NCBI RefSeq assembly: GCF_007858435.1
Contig: NZ_VIGW01000001.1
Span: 1-64,000, forward strand
Direction of reading: 5' to 3'
DNA length: 64,000 nt
Origin: Tsukamurella asaccharolytica
GTDB taxonomy: Bacteria > Actinomycetota > Actinomycetes > Mycobacteriales > Mycobacteriaceae
A program made the translations under genes and the position numbers. This document shows positions 10,251-18,112 of the stretch, piece by piece; the stretch's first letter is position 1; each line of letters starts with the position of its first letter. Under the pieces are notes generated by a model. That model was given only the letters and a program-made list of their open reading frames with translations, searched no databases and was not told the DNA's origin.

Positions 10251-10287
10251 CGTCGTGCGGGCGGCCTTGTCGGCCGCCCGCACGACG
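10251..10287 (-). terminator. Intra-operon hairpin between pstS and pstC
   Basis: CGTCGTGCGGGCGGCC pairs perfectly with its complement across a five-base loop (TTGTC). Placed after pstS and before pstC, it is a likely partial terminator or mRNA stabiliser that keeps the binding protein in excess over the permease. Confidence 0.65.
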
Positions 10288-10307
10288 CTCGGTGGTTCAG
10301 CAGTGTC

Positions 10308-11429
10308 TTACTGGATCGAGTCGATCGACTGGTTGAGCGTGGTGCGGAAGGACTCGGGGATCGGGGCGTAGCCCTGGTCCGTGAGCTGGTCCTGCGCCTG
10401 CTTGCTGGCCGCGACCTTGAGGAAGGTCTTCACGCCCTTGCCGACCTCGGCGTCCGAGTACTTCGAGCACACGACCTCGTAGGTCGCGAGCACGAGCGGG
10501 TAGGCACCGGCCGTCGTCGGCTTGTAGAAGCCCTCGGTGTCGATGACCAGGTCCTTGCTGCCCGGGGTCTTGAACTTGGCGGCCTCGATGGTCTTGGCCA
10601 CCGACTCGTTCGAGAGCTGCACGGGCGCGGGACCGGCGGAGGTGATGATGTTCGCGATCTGCAGCTTCTGCGCCTTGGCGAAGCTCCACTCGGCGTAGGT
10701 GATGGTGCCCTCGGCCTTGTTCACGGTCGCGGCGACGGCGGCGTTGCCGCTCGCGCCCTGGCCGGTGCCGCCCTTGAAGGCCTTACCGCTCTTGTCGGCG
10801 GACCACTCAGCCGGAGCGGCCGAACGGAGGTACTTCTGGAAGTTCTCGGTGGTGCCCGACTCATCGGAGCGGAAGACCACGGTGATCGGCAGGTCGGGCA
10901 GCGCGGTGCCGTTGTTCTCAGCGGCGATCTCGGGAGCGTTCCACTTGGTGACCACGCCGCTGAAGATCTTGGCCAGCGTCGGCGCCGAGAGGTTCAGGGC
11001 CACGCCACCGGGCAGCTTGTAGGAGACGGCGATCGGGCCGAAGACGAGCGGAAGGTTCAGCGCGGGAGCGCCGCACTTCTCCTCGGCCTTCTTGGCCTGG
11101 TCGGCGTTCAGCGGCGAGTCGGTGCCGCCGAAGTTGGTCAGGCCGGAGGTGAACTCCGTGATGCCCTGGCCCGAGCCGTTGCCGCTGTAGTCGACGTTGG
11201 CGCCGGAGCAGTCCTGGGCGAAGGTGTTCTTGAAGACGGTCATGGCGTTCGCCTGCGCCGTCGAGCCGCTGCCCTTGAGCTGCAGCTTGCCGTCGCACTG
11301 GACGCCCGAGCCGCCGGCGGGCGAAGCGCCCGAGGCCTCGCTCGACTCCTCGCCGCCACAGGCGGACAGGGTCAGGGACATGGCCGCCACGAGGGCAAGG
11401 GCCGATACGGATCCACGCTTGAAGTTCAC
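10308..11429 (-). CDS. pstS: Phosphate-binding lipoprotein PstS
   Basis: A 373-residue extracytoplasmic receptor that captures phosphate for PstCAB. The signal peptide ends in the lipobox L-S-A-C with lipid-modified Cys24. The mature part contains PstS phosphate-binding text: 'KGSGSTAQANAM', 'GSGQGITEFTSGLTNFGGTDSPL', 'VFRSDESGTTENFQKYL' and 'TYEVVC'. It is the first gene of the operon. The upstream region holds a perfect inverted repeat and two GGACACCC repeats (see those entries). Confidence 0.97.
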   Translation of the reverse strand: MNFKRGSVSALALVAAMSLTLSACGGEESSEASGASPAGGSGVQCDGKLQLKGSGSTAQANAMTVFKNTFAQDCSGANVDYSGNGSGQGITEFTSGLTNFGGTDSPLNADQAKKAEEKCGAPALNLPLVFGPIAVSYKLPGGVALNLSAPTLAKIFSGVVTKWNAPEIAAENNGTALPDLPITVVFRSDESGTTENFQKYLRSAAPAEWSADKSGKAFKGGTGQGASGNAAVAATVNKAEGTITYAEWSFAKAQKLQIANIITSAGPAPVQLSNESVAKTIEAAKFKTPGSKDLVIDTEGFYKPTTAGAYPLVLATYEVVCSKYSDAEVGKGVKTFLKVAASKQAQDQLTDQGYAPIPESFRTTLNQSIDSIQ

Positions 11430-11476
11430 CGAGATTCCTCCGGGTCGGGTCAGGACTGATCACGCCAGCAGGCGGG

Positions 11477-11523
11477 TATCGTTGAGGAACGATAGGGAGG
11501 CCGGGTGTCCGAATCGGGTGTCC
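11477..11523 (-). promoter_or_regulatory. Inverted repeat and direct repeats upstream of pstS
   Basis: TATCGTT-gagg-AACGATA (11477-11494) is a perfect 7-4-7 palindrome. Two GGACACCC copies (minus strand; 11503-11510 and 11516-11523) lie just upstream. They sit 50-95 bases before pstS and are candidate operators. The repeats do not show the spacing I would expect for a RegX3/PhoP box, so the regulator is unassigned. Confidence 0.35.
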
Positions 11524-11560
11524 TAGGTGAATGACAGGGAAACTCGGTCGGTCGATCGCA

Positions 11561-12436
11561 TTACGGTCGCGCGTACGCGACGTGTCTTTCGCATTCCGCA
11601 AAACCCAAACGGTCGTAGGTGCGCAGCGCAGCCTCGTTGTCGCCCTCCACGTACAGCTCCACCTCGGCGAGGCCCCGGTCCGCGAGGTACTCCAGCCCGA
11701 CTGCGGTCAGGAGCCGCCCCAGGCCACGCCCCTGCCCCGTGGGTGCGACCGCCACGACGTACACCTCGCCGAGCCCCGCGGCCGGGTCGGCGACCTTGGT
11801 CCAGTGGAATCCCAGGAGCCGGTCCTGCTCATCGACGGCGAGGAACAACCCCGCCGGATCGAACCAGTCGGCGCCCGTCCGCTCATCGATCTGCGCGCCG
11901 GTCCAGCCACCCTGCTCGGGGTGCCAGGCGAAGGCGGCGTTGTTCACGGCGAGGATCGCGGCGTCGTCGGACGGCCCGGCGTAGGTGCGCACGCGCACGT
12001 CCGCGGGCGGAGCCGGAACCGGCGCCAGGCCGGCGAGCGGGCGCCGCAGGTTCAGCAGGGTGCGCACCGGGTTCAGGCCGAGCCCCGCGGCGAGGCCGCG
12101 CGCGGCGGGCAGGTCCCCGTGCGCCCACACGGTGCCGCCGTCGCCCACGAGTTCGAGCGCCCCGGTCACCAGCGATCGCCCCAGGCCCCGTCGGCGTTCC
12201 GACGGGGCCACGACGACCTCGGCCGCGCCGGCCCCACCCGAGGGCGGGACGACGATCCCCGCGTAACCCGACGGTGCACCGTCCTCGCCCCGGGCGATCA
12301 GGTGCGGGCCGTCGCCAGCGACGCCGAGTCGGAACTGCTCGGAGAGCGGGCCGATGCCGTCGGCGGCCTCCGCGGCGGCGGCGATCGCCAGCACCGCCCC
12401 CGGATCGGGGATCGGCCCGCGCACCTCGTCGACCAT
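11561..12436 (-). CDS. mshD: Mycothiol synthase MshD
   Basis: A 291-residue protein with two GNAT domains. It transfers acetyl from acetyl-CoA to Cys-GlcN-Ins in the last step of mycothiol synthesis. N-terminal domain ~1-140 has 'APSERRRGLGRSLV'. C-terminal domain ~150-291 has the acetyl-CoA loop 'VAPTGQGRGLGRLL' and 'YVEGDNEAALRTYDRLGF'. 'FAWHPEQGGW' is typical of MshD. It starts immediately after the glnR stop codon with no gap, so the two are co-transcribed. Confidence 0.95.
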   Translation of the reverse strand: MVDEVRGPIPDPGAVLAIAAAAEAADGIGPLSEQFRLGVAGDGPHLIARGEDGAPSGYAGIVVPPSGGAGAAEVVVAPSERRRGLGRSLVTGALELVGDGGTVWAHGDLPAARGLAAGLGLNPVRTLLNLRRPLAGLAPVPAPPADVRVRTYAGPSDDAAILAVNNAAFAWHPEQGGWTGAQIDERTGADWFDPAGLFLAVDEQDRLLGFHWTKVADPAAGLGEVYVVAVAPTGQGRGLGRLLTAVGLEYLADRGLAEVELYVEGDNEAALRTYDRLGFAECERHVAYARP

Positions 12437-13183
12437 CTACCGCTCCTCGAGATCCTCGTCCGTCGGTTCCGTGTCCTCGGGATCATCCAGGGCGGGGCGC
12501 TCCGTCTTGCCTCGCACGGGCCGCACCGCCTTGTAGCCCACGTTACGGACGGTGCCGATCATGCCCTCGTGCTCGGCGCCGAGCTTGGCGCGCAGGCGCC
12601 GCACGTGCACGTCGACGGTGCGGGTGCCGCCGAAGAAGTCGTAGCCCCACACCTCCTGCAGCAGCTGGGCGCGGGTGAAGACGCGGCCCACGTTCTGCGC
12701 GAGGAACTTCAGCAGCTCGAACTCCTTGTAGGTGAGGTCCAGCGGCTTGCCGCGCAGGCGGGCGGTGTAGGTCCCCTCGTCGATGACGAGCTCTCCGAGG
12801 GTGACCTTGTCGGCCACCTCGTCCTCGCCGCCTGCGTCCCGGCGCGCGGCGACGAGGCGCAGCCGGGCGTCGATCTCGGCCGGCCCGATCGCCGGCAGGA
12901 GGAAGTCGTCGAGCCCCCAGTCGGCACTGGCCGCGACGAGCCCGCCCTCGGTGAGGACCGCGACCACGGCGATCCGTCCCGCGCCCGTACTGCCGAGCAG
13001 CCGGCACAGGCCGCGGGCGGTCACCAGATCGGTGCGGGCGTCCACGAGCGCGACCTCGGCCGGTCCGACCTCCAACAACGACGAGACATCGGCGGGCAGC
13101 GTCCGCACCGTGTGCGGCAACAGCGACAACGACGGCAGCACCGAATCCGGCTCCCGGTCGGATGTGAGCAGGATCAGATCCAC
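12437..13183 (-). CDS. glnR: Nitrogen-response regulator GlnR
   Basis: A 248-residue OmpR/PhoB-type regulator that in actinobacteria controls glutamine synthetase, ammonium transport and nitrate/nitrite assimilation. N-terminal receiver-like domain (~1-120) begins 'VDLILLTSD'. The C-terminal winged helix (~140-230) contains '[24 protein letters not shown]' cut here into two familiar halves: '[13 protein letters not shown]' and '[18 protein letters not shown]'. I remember GlnR as an atypical receiver not activated by ordinary phosphorylation. The GTG at 13183 has GGGGAGG upstream; the longer frame has no such site. It is divergent from lmeA, as in mycobacteria. Confidence 0.93.
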   Translation of the reverse strand: MDLILLTSDREPDSVLPSLSLLPHTVRTLPADVSSLLEVGPAEVALVDARTDLVTARGLCRLLGSTGAGRIAVVAVLTEGGLVAASADWGLDDFLLPAIGPAEIDARLRLVAARRDAGGEDEVADKVTLGELVIDEGTYTARLRGKPLDLTYKEFELLKFLAQNVGRVFTRAQLLQEVWGYDFFGGTRTVDVHVRRLRAKLGAEHEGMIGTVRNVGYKAVRPVRGKTERPALDDPEDTEPTDEDLEER

Positions 13184-13247
13184 AGGTCCTCCCCACGGGT
13201 GCGCGACGGTCTCGATGAAAAAGTTGAATGTCAGAATAGCGGTGGCC

Positions 13248-13268
13248 AGGACGCCGTGCGGCACGGCG
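13248..13268. promoter_or_regulatory. 21-bp perfect palindrome between glnR and lmeA
   Basis: GACGCCGTGC-G-GCACGGCGTC in the divergent intergenic region, about 20 bases before lmeA and 65 before glnR. It could be an operator, or a hairpin in the lmeA 5' UTR. Confidence 0.4.
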
Positions 13269-13287
13269 TCGCCGTGGGCGAGAGGGT

Positions 13288-14109
13288 GTGCGGGTGACGC
13301 GAGGGCAGGGACGGGCGTGGATCAGGCGGGTTCTGGTCGCCGTTGCGACGCTGCTCACAGTCGCCCTGTTCGCCGAATTGGGCTCTGCGGCGACGGCCGA
13401 GTACCGGCTCTCGCGCGACCTGCGGGCCGCCGCGAACCTCGCGGACGACCCCGAGGTGACGATCGGCGGATTCCCTTATCTGCTCTCGGGTGGGGAGCAC
13501 CCGAAGCTGACGATCGCCGGGCCCGCGAAGGTGCGGGAGCGCAGCGCCCGGATCGAGGCCGAGATGACCGACGTCCGCATCCCCGGCGGCCTGCTCCCGA
13601 CCTTCGCGGCGGACACGCCGATCACGGCCGGGCACGTGGAGGCGCGGGTGCGGCTGGACCAGAAGACGATGGGCCGGTTCATGGACATCGTCGACCTGCA
13701 GGTGCACACGCCCGCCCCCCGGCGGGCCGGCGCGGGCAGTCCCGCCGACGGCTACGTGAAGGCCTCGAAGGGCATCGTCCTCACCGGCACCGTCCCGCTG
13801 CCCACCCCGGCCGACCCGGCGCGCGAGGTGCTGATCTCCGTGGCGGCGGACTTCGCGAACGAGGGCGATGCGATCTCGGTGCGCGCCACCGGGATCTACT
13901 CGGGCCCCGAGGATCACGCCACGGCGGACCTGCTGCCGGGCGAGGATCGGACGGTCCTGGCGGCATTCACCCGCGTGCTGCCGCGGATGGCCCTGCCCTT
14001 CGGCATCGCGCCCACCGGGGCGCGGGCGGAGAACGCCGATGTCGTGCTGCTCGGCGAGGCCGACGGGGTCACCGTCACCCCCGGAGCCTTCTACCGCCCG
14101 CTCTCCTGA
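13288..14109 (+). CDS. lmeA: LmeA-family envelope protein (DUF2993)
   Basis: A 273-residue protein with an N-terminal signal/anchor segment (~12-35) followed by a soluble periplasmic DUF2993 domain. In mycobacteria the family member encoded beside glnR, LmeA, maintains mannan elongation on lipomannan/lipoarabinomannan. The gene pairing here is the same. Start is GTG at 13288 or GTG at 13294; GAGAGGG (13280-13286) is better spaced for the latter. Confidence 0.82.
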   Translation: MRVTRGQGRAWIRRVLVAVATLLTVALFAELGSAATAEYRLSRDLRAAANLADDPEVTIGGFPYLLSGGEHPKLTIAGPAKVRERSARIEAEMTDVRIPGGLLPTFAADTPITAGHVEARVRLDQKTMGRFMDIVDLQVHTPAPRRAGAGSPADGYVKASKGIVLTGTVPLPTPADPAREVLISVAADFANEGDAISVRATGIYSGPEDHATADLLPGEDRTVLAAFTRVLPRMALPFGIAPTGARAENADVVLLGEADGVTVTPGAFYRPLS

Positions 14110-14142
14110 CGCGCCGCGCGCCGAGGGTGCTGCGACCCTGCC

Positions 14143-14171
14143 GTGACGGAACCTCCAGGGTTGGGTACTCT
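14143..14171 (+). promoter_or_regulatory. Promoter of the cysteine leader/cysA-sseC operon
   Basis: -10 TACTCT (14166-14171) lies seven bases before the leader ATG. A weak -35 (GTGACG, 14143-14148) has 17-bp spacing. The expected start of transcription falls on or beside the A of the ATG, so the leader peptide is leaderless. Confidence 0.55.
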
Positions 14172-14178
14172 CGGTCCC

Positions 14179-14262
14179 ATGCGCAACCGCTGTGAGCTGC
14201 TGCTCACCCGTCGTCTGGCGGTCGATCTGTGCCGTATGGCCGGTTGTCGCTGTCTGGGCTAG
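14179..14262 (+). CDS. Cysteine-rich leader peptide of the cysA operon
   Basis: A 27-codon ORF too short for routine gene calling. The N-terminus is MRNRCELLL, then TRRLAVDLCRM, and it ends MAGCRCLG, with Cys at 5, 18, 23 and 25. The 'R(R)xxVDLxR…' pattern is that of actinobacterial leader peptides placed before sulfur-metabolism genes. In M. smegmatis a leaderless polycysteine leader before the orthologous sulfurtransferase operon senses charged tRNA-Cys and attenuates expression. The stop lies 129 bases before cysA. Inferred role: ribosome pausing on the Cys codons when cysteine is scarce, exposing cysA translation or transcription. Confidence 0.75.
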   Translation: MRNRCELLLTRRLAVDLCRMAGCRCLG

Positions 14263-14391
14263 TCCCACCCCTCTCCGGGCCGGGTGCCCGATTCTCGGCG
14301 CATCCCCCTGCCCTCCCAGCGCATCCGCGCACCCTCGAAGTAGCTATCTCGCCGTACTTCACGTCCATAGGAATCAACGAAAGGGATCCTC

Positions 14392-15219
14392 ATGGCTCGC
14401 TCCGACGTCCTGGTCTCCGCAGACTGGGCTGAGCAGAATCTCGACACCCCGGGTGTCGTCTTCGTCGAGGTCGACGAGGACACGTCGATCTACGACGACA
14501 ACCACATCAAGGGCGCCGTCCGCCTCGATTGGCGCAAGGACCTCCAGGATCCGATCCGCCGGGACTTCCTGGACCAGGAGGGCTTCTCCAAGCTGCTCTC
14601 CGAGCGCGGCATCGGCAACGACGACACCGTGGTCCTCTACGGCGGCAACAACAACTGGTTCGCCGCGTACGCGTACTGGTACTTCAAGCTGTACGGCCAC
14701 CAGGACGTCAAGCTGCTCGACGGTGGCCGCAAGAAGTGGGAGCTCGACGGCCGCCCGCTGTCGACCGACGCGGTGACCCGCCCGGCGACGAACTACCAGG
14801 CCAAGCCCGTCGACCTGTCGCTGCGCGCGTTCCGCGACGAGGTCATCGACTCGATCGGCAAGAAGAACCTCGTCGACGTGCGTTCGCCCGACGAGTTCGC
14901 CGGCAAGATCTCCGCGCCGGCCCACCTCCCGCAGGAGCAGGCGCAGCAGCGCGGCCACGTCCCCGGCGCGATCAACATCCCGTGGTCGACCACCGCGAAC
15001 GAGGACGGCACCTTCAAGTCGGACGAGGAGCTGGCGGCACTGTACGCGGAGAAGGGCTTCGACGAGTCCAAGGAGACCATCGCGTACTGCCGTATCGGCG
15101 AGCGCAGCTCGCACACCTGGTTCGTGCTGCAGGAGCTCCTCGGCAAGAAGAACGTCAAGAACTACGACGGCTCGTGGGTCGAGTACGGCTCCCTCGTGGG
15201 CGCCCCGATCGAGAAGTAA
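14392..15219 (+). CDS. cysA: Thiosulfate sulfurtransferase CysA
   Basis: A 275-residue protein with tandem rhodanese domains. The first (~1-130) is inactive. The second carries the active loop 'CRIGERSSH' with the persulfide-forming Cys233. It transfers sulfane sulfur from thiosulfate and in mycobacteria supports MoeZ/CysO-type sulfur trafficking. AAAGGGA precedes the ATG. It is co-transcribed with sseC 11 bases downstream and lies behind the cysteine leader peptide, indicating control by cysteine status. The thioredoxin gene thiX that I recall upstream in M. tuberculosis is absent. Confidence 0.95.
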   Translation: MARSDVLVSADWAEQNLDTPGVVFVEVDEDTSIYDDNHIKGAVRLDWRKDLQDPIRRDFLDQEGFSKLLSERGIGNDDTVVLYGGNNNWFAAYAYWYFKLYGHQDVKLLDGGRKKWELDGRPLSTDAVTRPATNYQAKPVDLSLRAFRDEVIDSIGKKNLVDVRSPDEFAGKISAPAHLPQEQAQQRGHVPGAINIPWSTTANEDGTFKSDEELAALYAEKGFDESKETIAYCRIGERSSHTWFVLQELLGKKNVKNYDGSWVEYGSLVGAPIEK

Positions 15220-15230
15220 GGAAGACCAGA

Positions 15231-15536
15231 ATGTGTGGAGCACCGAAGCAGGGCCAGGTCCTGCCCGCCGGCGTCGACGTCGAGAAGGAGACCGTCCTGA
15301 CCGGTCAGGTCCTCGACGGTGCCGGTAACCCCGTCGCGGGAGCGTTCGTGCGCCTGCTCGACGGCACCGGCGAGTTCACCGCCGAGGTCGTGGCCTCGGG
15401 CACCGGCGACTACCGCTTCTTCGCGGCGCCGGGCACCTGGACGCTGCGCGCGCTGTCCTCGGTGGGCAACGGCGACGTCCAGGTCTCGCCCGAGTCGAAC
15501 GGCGTCTACAACCAGGACATCACCGTCGCCAAGTAG
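15231..15536 (+). CDS. sseC: SseC (DUF1416) sulfur-metabolism protein
   Basis: A 101-residue protein beginning MCGAPKQGQ, with a CNA-B/transthyretin-like beta fold: 'VLTGQVLDGAGNPVAGAFVRLLDGTGEF' is a typical carboxypeptidase-regulatory-like repeat, split here as 'GQVLDGAGNPVAGAFVRL' and what follows. It is always found next to CysA-type sulfurtransferases in mycobacteria; the biochemical role is unknown. Short spacing and AGGAAGA upstream indicate co-expression with cysA. Confidence 0.9.
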   Translation: MCGAPKQGQVLPAGVDVEKETVLTGQVLDGAGNPVAGAFVRLLDGTGEFTAEVVASGTGDYRFFAAPGTWTLRALSSVGNGDVQVSPESNGVYNQDITVAK

Positions 15537-15550
15537 GCCCTCGCCCCGCA

Positions 15551-15609
15551 ATTGAACGTCGTTATGGAGAACCGAACCCCAGGTGGGAGTCTCCATAACG
15601 ACGTTCAAT
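15551..15609. terminator. Long perfect inverted repeat between sseC and tetR
   Basis: ATTGAACGTCGTTATGGAGA and its exact complement flank a 19-base loop. The arms are only about 40% GC, unlike other hairpins here, and reach into the tetR stop. It could terminate both convergent units; its composition suggests it may be an imported palindromic element. Confidence 0.55.
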
Positions 15610-16252
15610 CGTTTCCGGGCAGCACGGGCAACGGCAGGGCGCAGATCCGTTCGGCCTCGCCGGGGTCCACGCCGAAACCGATCAACAGTGTGCGCGCCAT
15701 CGCATCGGCCGCCGCGGCGTCGTCGCGCTCCGGGTCGTCGACGAGGAGCTGCCCGAGCATGAGCATCGCACCCGCCGTCATCGCGAGGGCCAGGTCGGCG
15801 TCGGCCACCGCGAATCGCTCCCGCTCGACGGCCTGAAGCAGGTCGCGGCGCGGGAACTGCATCAGCTCACCCTGGACGCTGAGCATCGGCGCACCCGACC
15901 GCAGCAGGATTCCGCTCAGCTGCGGCAGCCGTCGGTGCATCCGCCCGACCAGGCGTAGGCACGCGGTGAACCGCTCGACCGGATCGGCGATCTCGGCCGT
16001 CAGGTCGTCGAGCCCCGCCACGATCTCCTGCGCGGCCGCCTCGCTCGCCGCGGCGAACAGAGCCTCCTTGGTGGCGAAGTGGTTGTAGAACGACCCCAGG
16101 CCCACGTCCGCAGTGTCGGTGATGACCGACACCGCGACGTCGGTGCGCCCTTCCGCGAGTAGGCGCTGCCCGGCCGCGATCAGCGCCGCCCGCGTCCGCA
16201 CCTTCCGCTGTTCGAGGCGGCTGGTCGGCTCCGCTGCACCCGTGCCGGTCAT
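15605..16252 (-). CDS. TetR-family repressor of the adjacent MFS pump
   Basis: A 215-residue regulator. N-terminal helix-turn-helix (~15-60): 'RAALIAAGQRLLAEG…VITDTADVGLGSFYNHFATKEALFAA'. The C-terminal ligand-binding domain is variable. AAGGAGGG lies just before the ATG. It is divergent from the MFS gene, and a 7-4-7 palindrome lies between them, so it most likely represses the pump and itself until a drug binds. Confidence 0.88.
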   Translation of the reverse strand: MTGTGAAEPTSRLEQRKVRTRAALIAAGQRLLAEGRTDVAVSVITDTADVGLGSFYNHFATKEALFAAASEAAAQEIVAGLDDLTAEIADPVERFTACLRLVGRMHRRLPQLSGILLRSGAPMLSVQGELMQFPRRDLLQAVERERFAVADADLALAMTAGAMLMLGQLLVDDPERDDAAAADAMARTLLIGFGVDPGEAERICALPLPVLPGND

Positions 16253-16268
16253 CGGCCCTCCTTCATTC

Positions 16269-16286
16269 AGTGATGAATCCATCACT
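16269..16286. promoter_or_regulatory. TetR operator
   Basis: AGTGATG-aatc-CATCACT, a perfect palindrome with a four-base spacer, 16 bases before the tetR start and about 100 before the MFS start. Confidence 0.6.
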
Positions 16287-16388
16287 TCTGACAATCCGCC
16301 GCCACAAGTGTTGCACACCCCCGGGATTGTATGTGATGATTTCTTCAGTTCTGATCTGATCTTCATCTCAGCACCCGGAGGTAGCCCC

Positions 16389-17996
16389 GTGACCACCCAT
16401 CCACCCGCCGTCGGCGCACAGACCGGCGATCGCGCCGGGACCACCGGCGTCCTGTTCTCGATGTGCCTCGCACTGGTACTCGTCGTCGCGTCGGTGTCCG
16501 CGATCAACCTGGCCATGCCCGAACTCGCCGTCACGCTGGGCGCGAGCAACGCGCAGCTGACCTGGATCGCCGACGCCTACACCGTGACCCTGGCCGCGCT
16601 CGTGCTCCCGCTCGGAGCCCTCGGGGATCGGCTCGGCCGGCGCAACGTCCTCGTCGTGGGCACGGTCGTCTTCGCTGTGGGCGCCCTGTTCGCGGGCCTC
16701 TCGGACTCCGCCGATCAGTTGATCGCATGGCGGATCGTGATGGGCCTGGGGGCGGCGATGATCATGCCCGGCACCCTGTCGACCATCACCGCGACGTTCC
16801 CCGAAGATCAGCGGGCCCGCGGTGTCGCCGTCTGGTCGGGCTTCGCGTCCGCCGGGGCCATCCTCGGACTGGTCGGCGCCGGAGCGATGCTCGAGGTGTG
16901 GTCGTGGCGCTCGATCTTCTACGTCAGTGCGGCGATGGCCGTCGCCGCGGGCGTCGCCGCACTTCTGCTCGCCCGGAACACCTGGGAGGAGGAGTCGCAC
17001 CGCCCCGACCTGCTGGGCGCCCTGTTCACCACGGTGGGCATCGGATCGCTCGTCTTCGCGATCATCGAGGGTAATGAGACGAGCTGGACCGAACCGATCG
17101 TCGTCGCGTCGCTCATCGTCTGCGTGCTGTCGTTCGCGGGTTACACGATCGCGGGGCTGCGCACCGAGCACCCCCTCCTCGATCCGCGCCTGTTCCGCAT
17201 CTCCGGTTTCCGGGCGGGCGGCGTGGTCGTCGTGGTGCAGTTCATGGCGCTGTTCGGCTTCCTCTTCGTCGGCCTCCAGTACCTCCAGCTCATCCTCGGA
17301 TACAGCCCGTTCATCAGCGCGGTGGCGCTGATCCCCGTCGCCGCGGTGGTCGTTCCCGTCTCCCTCGCCACCCCGGCGATCGTCAGCCGCATCGGCATGA
17401 ACGTGACGATGGGGCTCGCGCTGACCCTCCTCGCCGCCGGATTCGTCACCGTCTCCCGGATGGACGCCGGCTCCGGTTATCTCCCGTTCCTCTGCGGTCT
17501 GATGATCGCGGGCGTGGGCATCGGACTGGCGAGTTCGACGGGGACCACCGCGATCGTCAGCTCCCTGCCGCTCTCCAAGCAGGGCGTGGCCTCCGCCATG
17601 AACGACACCACCCGTGAGGTCGGATCGGCCATCGGCATCGCTCTCATGGGCGCCGTGTACAGCTCGACGTACACCGCGAATCTGCCCGACCTCGGCGGGC
17701 TTCCGCCCGAGGCGGCGGAGGCCGCACGCGAGTCCGCCGCGGGCGGCCTCGCCGTGGCCGAACAGCTCGGCAGCGCCGGTGCGGCCCTGGCGGACACCGT
17801 GCGCAGCGCATTCATGGACGGCCTGTCGAGCTCGATGACCATCGTCGCCGTCATCGTCGCCGTGACCGCGGTCACGTCCTTCCTGTTCGCACCGCGGCGG
17901 GCGGGCGCGCCGGTCGACGCCCCGGCCACCTCCGCGCCGGTGGAGCGGGAACCGGAGGACTCGGTCGGTTGCGAGCCCGTGCGCGACGGGGGCTAG
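16389..17996 (+). CDS. MFS drug exporter, DHA2 (EmrB/QacA) family
   Basis: A 535-residue membrane protein with about 14 hydrophobic segments. Motif A is 'GALGDRLGRRNVLVVG' between segments 2 and 3, and motif C-like 'GFASAGAILGLVGAGAMLE' lies in segment 5. Such proton-driven exporters remove cationic or lipophilic drugs. The GTG start has GGAGG eight bases upstream. Its TAG overlaps the -10 box of the next small gene. Confidence 0.9.
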   Translation: MTTHPPAVGAQTGDRAGTTGVLFSMCLALVLVVASVSAINLAMPELAVTLGASNAQLTWIADAYTVTLAALVLPLGALGDRLGRRNVLVVGTVVFAVGALFAGLSDSADQLIAWRIVMGLGAAMIMPGTLSTITATFPEDQRARGVAVWSGFASAGAILGLVGAGAMLEVWSWRSIFYVSAAMAVAAGVAALLLARNTWEEESHRPDLLGALFTTVGIGSLVFAIIEGNETSWTEPIVVASLIVCVLSFAGYTIAGLRTEHPLLDPRLFRISGFRAGGVVVVVQFMALFGFLFVGLQYLQLILGYSPFISAVALIPVAAVVVPVSLATPAIVSRIGMNVTMGLALTLLAAGFVTVSRMDAGSGYLPFLCGLMIAGVGIGLASSTGTTAIVSSLPLSKQGVASAMNDTTREVGSAIGIALMGAVYSSTYTANLPDLGGLPPEAAEAARESAAGGLAVAEQLGSAGAALADTVRSAFMDGLSSSMTIVAVIVAVTAVTSFLFAPRRAGAPVDAPATSAPVEREPEDSVGCEPVRDGG

Positions 17997-17999
17997 AAT
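17994..17999 (+). promoter_or_regulatory. -10 box of the small membrane ORF
   Basis: TAGAAT seven bases before the ATG at 18007, overlapping the MFS stop codon. It predicts a leaderless transcript. Confidence 0.5.
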
Positions 18000-18006
18000 C
18001 GGGGCC

Positions 18007-18105
18007 ATGGTCATCTTCTTCGAGATCCTCATGGCGGTGGCGTCGGTCGCGATCTTCGTCTTCGCGATCTTCGTGATGTACCGCGTCCTCACCGACGGCC
18101 AGTAG
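18007..18105 (+). CDS. Tiny single-span membrane protein
   Basis: A 32-residue ORF too short for routine calling. It starts [15 protein letters not shown], continues as one strongly hydrophobic helix through ~25 and ends MYRVLTDGQ. It has its own TANNNT box at leaderless distance and sits seven bases before the nitrobindin-fold gene, with which it should be co-transcribed. Function unknown; it may be a small regulatory membrane peptide. Confidence 0.55.
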   Translation: MVIFFEILMAVASVAIFVFAIFVMYRVLTDGQ

Positions 18106-18112
18106 GTCCACC

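Noticed and set aside
11531-13297. 588-codon plus-strand open frame across mshD and glnR
   Set aside because: Antisense shadow; the minus strand encodes two well-recognised proteins with proper starts.
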